This document shows, one piece after another, positions 6,350 to 11,612 of a stretch of DNA of 11,612 nucleotides. The position numbers and the translations under genes were made by a program. A model generated the notes under the pieces. It saw nothing but the letters and a program-made list of their open reading frames with translations. It made no database searches and had not been told where the DNA came from. Position 1 is the stretch's first letter. Every line of letters starts with the position of its first letter. Origin of the DNA: Jutongia hominis (GTDB taxonomy: Bacteria; Bacillota; Clostridia; Lachnospirales; Lachnospiraceae); contig NZ_JACRSW010000006.1 in NCBI RefSeq assembly GCF_014384965.1, positions 1 to 11,612 of the forward strand. The letters are read 5' to 3'.

Positions 6350-8255
6350 AATCTGCTCCGGATCTTTTATTTTCTTTTTTATTTTGATACATCAGTCTGT
6401 CCGCTGTTTTGATCAGATCTTCGATTGCAAAGTCTTTTGTGATTTCTTTGACAGCCATACCAACGCTGGCTGTAACCGGATATTCTTTTTCTTGCATTCC
6501 GTCTGTCACATCCAGATGATTTTGCAACTCTTTTTGTATTTTTTCTTCAGTATAAAATGCTTTGTCATCCGTAAAAAACACACAATCAAATTCATCTCCG
6601 CCAAAGCGGGCACAGATACCATCCTGCGTACCGATTCTTTCAACCGCTTTTGCTAAAGAACAGATTGCAAAATCTCCTTCTGCATGACCAAAGGTATCAT
6701 TGATATATTTGAGTCGGTTCATATCAATTGAAATTAAAACCACATATTTCTTTTTTGTTTTTTGAAGCATTTCATTAAATTGAATAAAAAAACCTCTCCG
6801 ATTATATACCCCTGTCATGGCATCCCGCTCTGACAATTCTGCCAGTTCATGATTTGCTTGTAATAAATGTTCTTTTAATTCATTTAACTTTTGCTGTTGC
6901 AATACCATATTGATCGAATTCGATAAAAACATAGAAAATTCGTCACAACGTTGCGTCGCTCTTCTGTCAATTTTTTCCAGAGCATCTGCTGTATATCCAA
7001 ATGCTCTTTCCTGAATATTTAATACACGAAGCAGAAGAAATGTACAATCTTCTAATTCCGATCTGATTTCATCCAGCCAATGATCAATATGAAATGTATG
7101 CTCTGTATTTGTAAATTCTTCATGACTGCCACGCATGATCGTTGTCATTGTCTGAAATGTACCATCTTCTTTTCCATAAATCAGGTTTTCTTTTACACAG
7201 GCATAACGCAAATGATCACACCACATATATTCTGTATCAGGAAGAATTTTCGCAATCTCTCTGACTGTATGTAACGGCACAACTGATGATATCAGATTAT
7301 TCATTGCCAACGTATGCCATACACTGTCCCCAAGATCTGCATTTAATTTTCCTACCACTTTATTATGGTCATTCTGGCTCTTTTTACAACATCCGCAAGA
7401 CTGATTTAATTCAACACGATACTCAATTTGATAGGAATGCGGAATAATAACCTTATTTTTGATAAATTTATGAATCTCTCTGAAAATAAAAGAGGCTGCT
7501 CCCACATTATCCGGTATGCAAGTTGATAATACCGGTGAATATACTTTTCCTTCGTTGATTCCATCATATCCGGTCACAATAACATCTTCCGGCACACGGT
7601 ATCCTGCATCATGTAACATATCACAAGCCACGATCGCCATGGCATCATTCGCACAAACGATTGCATCCGGCATAGGCAGATTAGAATTGAGAAAACGCTG
7701 CATTTCTCTTCTTGCAGGACGATCCCAAAAATCACCGTATCCAAGACGTTCCTCTTCAAATGGAATGCCATTTTCAGCAAGTACCTTTTTATATTGCTCT
7801 ATACGCATTTGCGAATAAAGATTATTTTTGAATCCCGCAAGCATATTGATCTTTCTGGCACCATGATCCTGTATTACATGACGCACCATTGGTTCAAACC
7901 CTGTCTCTTCTGTATGAAATAAACAATAACATCCTTCAATCTGTCTCTCAATGCAAAAACAAGGAACTTCTTTTACATGCATAATCCGTGCAATATGTTC
8001 AAGTAACACATAATTCTTGATTGATTCCGCTAAAATAATTCCGGCATCAAGAGAAATATATTGCGAAAGCCGGATCAATTCTAATTCTGCCGGAACATTT
8101 TCTGTATCTTCTTCCACACAAGTATCCAGCGAAAATATCATGATCCGATAATTTTCCCGTTGACCTTGCTTTTGCAATTCCTGAATAAAACGAATATTAT
8201 TTTCTTCAAAAAGTCTGGCACAAAAAAGACCAATCCATTTTTCTCTTTCTTTCAT
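6303..8255 (-). CDS. LacI-type ligand-binding diguanylate cyclase (GGDEF)
   Basis: A 650-aa predicted cytoplasmic receptor that would make cyclic di-GMP from two GTP. Residues 1-285 resemble the sugar-binding core of LacI/PurR regulators (PDAIVCANDAMAI at 196-208, GYRVPEDVIVTGYDG at 219-232) but have no DNA-binding helix-turn-helix. A cysteine cluster SCGCC sits at 286-290, then a middle sensor-like domain (about 310-450) and a coiled coil (about 450-476). The GGDEF domain has RDAMTGVYNRRGF at 477-489 and an intact GGDEF at 552-556, so it should be active. The usual RxxD inhibitory site five residues ahead of GGDEF is absent (TQDG instead), suggesting no product inhibition by that site. There is no signal peptide or membrane helix, so the ligand must be intracellular. 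It heads a unit with rlmD and has its own promoter at 8327-8355. Confidence 0.92.
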   Translation of the reverse strand: MKEREKWIGLFCARLFEENNIRFIQELQKQGQRENYRIMIFSLDTCVEEDTENVPAELELIRLSQYISLDAGIILAESIKNYVLLEHIARIMHVKEVPCFCIERQIEGCYCLFHTEETGFEPMVRHVIQDHGARKINMLAGFKNNLYSQMRIEQYKKVLAENGIPFEEERLGYGDFWDRPARREMQRFLNSNLPMPDAIVCANDAMAIVACDMLHDAGYRVPEDVIVTGYDGINEGKVYSPVLSTCIPDNVGAASFIFREIHKFIKNKVIIPHSYQIEYRVELNQSCGCCKKSQNDHNKVVGKLNADLGDSVWHTLAMNNLISSVVPLHTVREIAKILPDTEYMWCDHLRYACVKENLIYGKEDGTFQTMTTIMRGSHEEFTNTEHTFHIDHWLDEIRSELEDCTFLLLRVLNIQERAFGYTADALEKIDRRATQRCDEFSMFLSNSINMVLQQQKLNELKEHLLQANHELAELSERDAMTGVYNRRGFFIQFNEMLQKTKKKYVVLISIDMNRLKYINDTFGHAEGDFAICSLAKAVERIGTQDGICARFGGDEFDCVFFTDDKAFYTEEKIQKELQNHLDVTDGMQEKEYPVTASVGMAVKEITKDFAIEDLIKTADRLMYQNKKENKRSGADYGRKKTNTKKGNMSI

Positions 8256-8326
8256 ACTCCCTGTCTCCTAATCCAATTTATATGTTATCCTTTGTTTTAT
8301 CTACGCTAGAGATTACAGCTATCTTT

Positions 8327-8355
8327 ATAATACTAAATATTGTTTCATTTTTCAA
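8327..8355 (-). promoter_or_regulatory. Promoter of the GGDEF-rlmD unit
   Basis: On the minus strand TTGAAA (8350-8355) and TATTAT (8327-8332) are exactly 17 nt apart, a strong sigma-A type match. The leader to the ATG at 8255 is about 65 nt and ends in a purine-rich ribosome binding site (AGGAGACAGGGAG). The promoter sits immediately after the terminator of the upstream operon. Confidence 0.75.
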
Positions 8356-8364
8356 ATCAATATT

Positions 8365-8391
8365 AAAAAAAGGCAACGTCAACACGCTGCC
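8365..8391 (-). terminator. Intrinsic terminator of the metallopeptidase operon
   Basis: Minus-strand stem GGCAGCG/CGTTGCC (8385-8391 with 8372-8378, one G-U pair), 6-nt loop, then seven T (8365-8371). It would end transcripts from the metallopeptidase gene and insulate the GGDEF promoter just downstream. Confidence 0.85.
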
Positions 8392-8561
8392 GGTTATTCC
8401 TCTATTATATGAAGAATTTACTATTCTCTAAAAAAGACAATTCCTCTTTGAAAATTTTTTCTCTATTTCATTAAGTATTTTTTTAATTAATACGATACCT
8501 TTGATATCCGTTTGTTATCGTAACTATTACTTGAACATCTTGTAGTTCTTTTGCAATGGAT
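8392..8561. other. AT-rich trailer without a gene
   Basis: The gene-free stretch 8256-8561 holds the GGDEF leader and promoter and a terminator. The remaining 170 bases, between the terminator and the metallopeptidase stop, are very AT-rich. I see no convincing reading frame, RNA gene or further promoter in them. It is read here as the 3' untranslated end of the upstream operon. Confidence 0.6.
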
Positions 8562-9134
8562 CTATCTTATTAAAAGAATGCTTCCGTTGTCTTTTAACCA
8601 TTTTTTGTGTACTTCATAATCCGGCATCACTTTTTCCACTTCTTTCCAGAATCGTTTAGAGTGATTCATTTCCTTGCGATGACATAATTCATGAATCACC
8701 ACATAATCTAATACTTCCTTAGGTGCAAGCATCAGCATGCAATTAAAATTCAAATTGCCTTTACTGCTACAACTCCCCCATCTTGTCTTCTGATTACGTA
8801 TTGTGATTCGTCCATATGTCACACCCATTTTTTCAGCATAATATGCTACTCTTTGCGGAATGATCTTGCACGCCTTCTTTGCAAGTTCCCGAATCCTATC
8901 ATCCGTCAACTGATATGTTTGAAACAAATCTTCTCTCTTTTGTCTTTTTTGCTGCATTTCCCGGTAATTTTTCTCAATCCATGCCCACTTTTCAGATACA
9001 AAAGCCTGCACATCTTTTTGCTTCATGCGATTCGGAACACGAAGCAGCACCTGACAGTCTCTTGTGATCTCAATGGCGATCGTTCTTCTGTTGGAACGAA
9101 TCATTTGAATGGGAATGTTTTTTTGAAGATCCAT
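8562..9134 (-). CDS. YgjP-type (DUF45, M48-like) zinc metallopeptidase
   Basis: A 190-aa predicted cytosolic zinc metallopeptidase of the YgjP/DUF45 family. The zinc motif HELCH is at residues 148-152 (ligands H148 and H152, catalytic E149), with the family's NHSKRFW at 157-163 supplying the likely third ligand (H158). The other family hallmark, TRWGSCSSKGNLNFN, is at 117-131. The substrate is unknown for the family as seen here, and the length is somewhat short because the N-terminal strand region is compact. AAAGGA lies about 7 nt before the ATG. The gene follows the small-ORF chain by 38 nt on the same strand and is followed by the terminator at 8365-8391, so it is probably the last gene of the TetR-hydrolase operon. 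It could also have a weak promoter of its own. Confidence 0.88.
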   Translation of the reverse strand: MDLQKNIPIQMIRSNRRTIAIEITRDCQVLLRVPNRMKQKDVQAFVSEKWAWIEKNYREMQQKRQKREDLFQTYQLTDDRIRELAKKACKIIPQRVAYYAEKMGVTYGRITIRNQKTRWGSCSSKGNLNFNCMLMLAPKEVLDYVVIHELCHRKEMNHSKRFWKEVEKVMPDYEVHKKWLKDNGSILLIR

Positions 9135-9172
9135 GGTATGTCCTTTCTGTGGGGGGAATGATTTACCCTAGA

Positions 9173-9280
9173 TTATTCAAGACGTTTTTCTTTTACACTA
9201 TCTAACATAGCTTCATCAATATCTCTGGATTTCGTCTTACACCAACCAATTATAATATCCCGGTCCTCTAAAGTTTTCAT
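9173..9280 (-). CDS. Possible 35-aa small protein
   Basis: An ATG at 9280 overlaps the stop of the 66-aa membrane protein as ATGA, the same coupling seen one gene earlier. It encodes MKTLEDRDIIIGWCKTKSRD followed by a charged helix-like end (EAMLDSVKEKRLE). It has no signal or membrane segment and no family I know. The frame is also open upstream, but that part is antisense-like noise within the 66-aa gene. Support comes only from the overlap geometry and the coding-like composition. It could be the decayed end of a larger gene. Confidence 0.42.
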   Translation of the reverse strand: MKTLEDRDIIIGWCKTKSRDIDEAMLDSVKEKRLE

Positions 9281-9477
9281 TTGCCGTTTTTGATTCCACT
9301 TGACGTCATATAAGTTCCTACTAATATTGCCAATACCGATATAATTGCAATAATACCGGAAATGAAATCTCTGATACCATCTCCAGCCACAACGAAATGA
9401 AGAGCAGCCAATATTATTCCAACAACTATTAATGCAATTCCATACAATACTTTTATCCACTGTACACTTAATTTCAT
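9277..9477 (-). CDS. 66-aa membrane protein with two predicted helices
   Basis: Two hydrophobic segments (about residues 10-30, VLYGIALIVVGIILAALHFVV, and 37-59, DFISGIIAIISVLAILVGTYM) are joined by a short loop. It has a basic start (MKLSVQWIK) and a polar end. The function is unknown, and small two-helix proteins of this kind have many roles. Its ATG overlaps the stop of the hydrolase gene by four bases (ATGA), which strongly suggests translational coupling and that the gene is real. It may be a membrane anchor or partner for the hydrolase, but this is only inferred from position. Confidence 0.72.
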   Translation of the reverse strand: MKLSVQWIKVLYGIALIVVGIILAALHFVVAGDGIRDFISGIIAIISVLAILVGTYMTSSGIKNGK

Positions 9478-10307
9478 CCCGGCTCTCCTTTCCTATCTAG
9501 CTCGCTAATAAATTTTTCTATCAGTCTGTTTACTTCATCCGGCTGGTCCGTATTGGAATTATGACCGGCATTCTTTATCCATTTAATCGGTAAACCTTCT
9601 CTCCGATGCCATTTTTTATTGTAGCTTTTGGCTGAACCCGCTTTATCCTTTTCGCCACAGATAAGAAGTGCCGGGCAACTGATATGATATGGCAGATCCG
9701 CTTTGATTGCCTCAACAAGCATTCTGTAACCAAAACCGGCAAGCCTTGCATATTCTTTAGGATCCGGATCATAGGACATCATCATCTTTCGCATAAGCTT
9801 CTGACCATAATCCGTCTCTGCACACCCTCTTGAACCAGCCCTAAGAAGTGCTTTCCATGGATATATTTTGTATAATGGCTCTGCTCTTTCAAGAAGCCAT
9901 ATTTCCATTGCAGTCATATAAGACTTTTGAAGAGGTGCAGAATCAATGGAGATAAAGCCCTTTATCTTATCCGGATATAATTCCATATACATTTGAGCCA
10001 GATATCCACCCATAGACTGACCGATAAAGATGGGATTATAAATTTCTTCTTTTGTTAAGATTTTATCAAGCCATTCTGCCATGTCAGACAGACTGTAATG
10101 ATTCGTAAATGGTCTGGATAATGCATGTGATGGTGCATCCCATACAAACACATTCTGTTTCTTCTCAAAATATTCTGTCTGCTTCTCAAAAAGCCGGTGA
10201 TCTGCCGTAAGTCCCGGTAAAAACACTAATGTAATTTTTTGTTTATCTATTATATTTACAAAATAATGGATGCAGCCACAGGGTGTCTTATAACTGTTTT
10301 CTGTCAT
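9474..10307 (-). CDS. Alpha/beta-hydrolase fold protein
   Basis: A serine hydrolase of the alpha/beta fold, probably cytosolic. Counting from the longer start at 10325 (283 aa), the nucleophile elbow is GQSMGG (S104), the acid D227 in ICGEKDKAG and the histidine H255 in NAGHNSN. The oxyanion segment is LPGLTADH near 36-43. I prefer the start at 10307 (277 aa, MTENSYKTP) because AAAGGGGAAGG directly precedes it. That start overlaps the TetR gene end by 20 nt, while the longer start would overlap by 38 nt. The substrate cannot be read from the sequence: esters, lactones, C-C bonds and lipids are all possible. It lies between TetR and a membrane protein in the same operon, so the TetR ligand may be related to its substrate. 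Confidence 0.88.
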   Translation of the reverse strand: MTENSYKTPCGCIHYFVNIIDKQKITLVFLPGLTADHRLFEKQTEYFEKKQNVFVWDAPSHALSRPFTNHYSLSDMAEWLDKILTKEEIYNPIFIGQSMGGYLAQMYMELYPDKIKGFISIDSAPLQKSYMTAMEIWLLERAEPLYKIYPWKALLRAGSRGCAETDYGQKLMRKMMMSYDPDPKEYARLAGFGYRMLVEAIKADLPYHISCPALLICGEKDKAGSAKSYNKKWHRREGLPIKWIKNAGHNSNTDQPDEVNRLIEKFISELDRKGEPG

Positions 10308-10920
10308 TTTCCTTCCCCTTTCCATAAACCATTTCCCAATGATTTATCATTTCCAGATATTCCCGTTCAAAAACAGTTACATCATAATTTCCTGCTCTGT
10401 ACCAGGACTTTAGCATTCCTTCTGAAGCATACAGAATTTCTTTATATATACGAGCAAACTCTATATCCTTGCGGATGAAATCGAGATTCAAAATTGACAG
10501 AAGCATTTCCAATGTCGTTTTGGCAGCATCCTGTACATCCGGTTGGATGATGGATTGAATATCCGGCTCTGTTTCAAAGTATGAATTAACGGAAAACAGG
10601 GATAAAAATGTGTATTTTCTCATCATTGCACCCTTAGCCATCAGACCTCGACGCATCATTTCAAAAAAATCATCTGTTTTATATACCTTATATTTACATA
10701 TATATTTTTTTGTTAAATCCGCTGCATAATTCCATAGAAAAATATATAACTCCAGTTTGTTATGAAAATAATGAAACAAAAGTGATTTGGAAATTCCGGC
10801 TTCTGCCGCAATTTCTGAGGTTGGTGCCTTTTTATATTGATTCGTTGCAAATACTTTATATGCAGCATTTAATATTTGCGATTGTTTTTCTTCTGGCAAT
10901 GCATAAAATTTATCATTCAT
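10288..10920 (-). CDS. TetR/AcrR-family transcriptional regulator
   Basis: A 210-aa one-component repressor of the TetR family. The N-terminal DNA-binding domain includes QSQILNAAYKVFA (13-25) and the helix-turn-helix around residues 33-54 (PTSEIAAEAGISKSLLFHYF). The C-terminal part is helical and variable, as expected for ligand binding and dimerisation. GGAGGT lies 6 nt before the ATG. The upstream region carries two similar repeats around a -10 element, which fits autorepression. The gene overlaps the following hydrolase, so both are likely released together when the ligand binds. The ligand is unknown. Confidence 0.92.
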   Translation of the reverse strand: MNDKFYALPEEKQSQILNAAYKVFATNQYKKAPTSEIAAEAGISKSLLFHYFHNKLELYIFLWNYAADLTKKYICKYKVYKTDDFFEMMRRGLMAKGAMMRKYTFLSLFSVNSYFETEPDIQSIIQPDVQDAAKTTLEMLLSILNLDFIRKDIEFARIYKEILYASEGMLKSWYRAGNYDVTVFEREYLEMINHWEMVYGKGKENDRKQL

Positions 10921-10929
10921 AAGCTACCT

Positions 10930-10982
10930 CCATTGACCAATTCGGTTAATATAAGTATATACCCATTGACCGATTAACGGAA
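10930..10982 (-). promoter_or_regulatory. Promoter and probable TetR operator repeats
   Basis: CCATTGACCAATT (10930-10942) and CCATTGACCGATT (10963-10975) are near-identical direct repeats 33 bp apart, about three helical turns. The first is part of an imperfect 19-bp palindrome, ATTGACC-AATTC-GGTTAAT (10932-10950, two mismatched pairs). Between the repeats on the minus strand lie candidate -10 hexamers TATACT (10954-10959) and TATATT (10948-10953). The corresponding -35 sequences are poor. Occupied repeats would cover the promoter and the ribosome binding site edge. Confidence 0.55.
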
Positions 10983-11068
10983 GACCTTATTTGATCATCA
11001 CGTCAATGACTATCTGTTCATAATAACGTCTCTATTATCTATAGTGGTGTACTCTCATGAAAACATTC

Positions 11069-11485
11069 CTAAAACATCTGTATAATTCTTGCAATCTCCA
11101 TAACTACAATCTTTAGCATCACTCCACCGGACATCACATAAAACCATATCTCACGCATATGCTGTGACTTTGCAATTGGTGTTGCTATTGCTGCAATAAT
11201 TATGATTGCAGCTCCGACACATCCAACGATGTTTGGAACACTCACAAGTGAAAATATACCGGGATTACAGCTTCCATCTATCGTATACTGAATTGTTTTA
11301 TCCAGTCCGTCTCTTGCGGCTGCAAAGCAGCATATAACAAGACCATATGCCAAAACAAACAGGCTCCTTCTGCCCCAGAAATTAATGTTACTTCTGCTAC
11401 TGATTGAATATCCTACAAACCCGACCAGCGATAAACTCATAAGTGTAGTAACTGTTGTTACCATGTTTCCAAAATAAAGTTTCAT
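11069..11485 (-). CDS. 138-aa integral membrane protein of unknown function
   Basis: Four predicted membrane helices: about residues 7-28, 40-58, 79-105 and 112-135. A basic loop (SSRSNINFWGRRS) follows the first helix. I do not recognise the family, and no catalytic motif is visible. The ATG at 11485 has AGGAG 10 nt upstream, supporting this start. The gap to the TetR start (148 nt) contains no clear terminator and holds the TetR operators, so the gene is probably a separate unit upstream of the regulator. Control of it by the same regulator cannot be excluded. Confidence 0.75.
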   Translation of the reverse strand: MKLYFGNMVTTVTTLMSLSLVGFVGYSISSRSNINFWGRRSLFVLAYGLVICCFAAARDGLDKTIQYTIDGSCNPGIFSLVSVPNIVGCVGAAIIIIAAIATPIAKSQHMREIWFYVMSGGVMLKIVVMEIARIIQMF

Positions 11486-11521
11486 CTGTTTTTTCTCCTA
11501 TCTCAATATTTGAAATTTGTC

Positions 11522-11572
11522 AATATATCTCTCCGATATATTTTGTTTTTTATATTCAATACCTAACGGTAT
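11522..11572. promoter_or_regulatory. Two palindromes upstream of the four-helix membrane protein
   Basis: AATATATC (11522-11529) and GATATATT (11535-11542) form a perfect 8-bp dyad with a 5-bp spacer. ATACC (11559-11563) and GGTAT (11568-11572) form a second dyad spaced by TAAC. Both lie 37-87 bp ahead of the start codon, where a promoter is expected. They look like operator sites, but no clean -10/-35 pair can be assigned. Confidence 0.35.
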
Positions 11573-11612
11573 GAATGACTTATTGTTTCTGTTGATTCAT
11601 TTTCTGATATAT

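Noticed and set aside
7516..7818. Plus-strand open frame of 100 codons
   Set aside because: It is antisense to the clear LacI-like domain of the GGDEF gene and resembles no protein.
8535..8572. Short minus-strand frame reading KIDPLQKNYKMFK after the metallopeptidase
   Set aside because: It has no start or ribosome binding site and overlaps the stop of a complete gene, so it is read as chance.
8853..9161. Plus-strand open frame of 102 codons
   Set aside because: It is antisense to the metallopeptidase gene with no coding signs of its own.
9281..9460. Upstream extension of the 35-aa frame to 95 codons
   Set aside because: It is cysteine- and tryptophan-rich shadow translation of the 66-aa membrane protein in another frame.
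11495..11523. TTGACA at 11518-11523 (minus strand) as promoter of the membrane protein
   Set aside because: A -10 at 17 nt would fall on the ribosome binding site, leaving no leader.

Overview
The window looks like a low-GC Gram-positive chromosome segment, most likely from a gut Clostridia of the Lachnospiraceae type. This is inferred from AT-rich base use, strong AGGAG-type ribosome binding sites, a cytoplasmic LacI-like/GGDEF receptor with a CGC motif, and an RlmD-type methyltransferase with a C-terminal tail that I associate with Lachnospiraceae. All genes run on the minus strand except the transposase of one insertion sequence.

Left part (1-2617): an accessory region. The first 45 bases hold the start of an unidentified, possibly transposase, gene that runs off the edge. 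A small serine recombinase gene (215 codons when rejoined) is cut in two by a 1638-bp IS1182/IS5-type element (817-2454). The element has 16-bp perfect terminal inverted repeats and a 6-bp target duplication (TAAATA). Its own transposase carries a one-base deletion near 1164, so both recombinase and transposase are dead genes.

Middle left (2618-4858): an unusually AT-rich, tightly coupled three-gene operon. It encodes a ParA-family ATPase, a 164-aa protein of unknown family and a 257-aa mostly helical protein with a YKELSNFVHG segment. It ends at a strong intrinsic terminator (2618-2641). Between the last stop and the terminator lie a long-armed inverted repeat and a possible small-RNA promoter. 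I do not recognise this gene trio as a described system. It begins 45 bp after the stop codon of rlmD, a gene known in streptococci as a landing site for mobile elements, so that gap is a plausible island boundary.

Middle (4904-8355): a two-gene housekeeping and signalling unit. A good promoter (TTGAAA-17-TATTAT) drives a 650-aa diguanylate cyclase with a LacI-type ligand-binding front end. This gene overlaps rlmD (23S rRNA m5U methyltransferase) by 47 nt. No terminator is visible after rlmD, so read-through into the ParA operon is possible.

Right part (8365-11612): a TetR regulator, an alpha/beta hydrolase, a 66-aa two-helix membrane protein, a possible 35-aa peptide and a YgjP-type zinc metallopeptidase form a likely operon. 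It starts behind paired operator-like repeats around 10930-10980 and ends at an intrinsic terminator at 8365-8391. Upstream is a four-helix membrane protein of unknown function with palindromic sites in its leader. No tRNA, rRNA or CRISPR array is seen.
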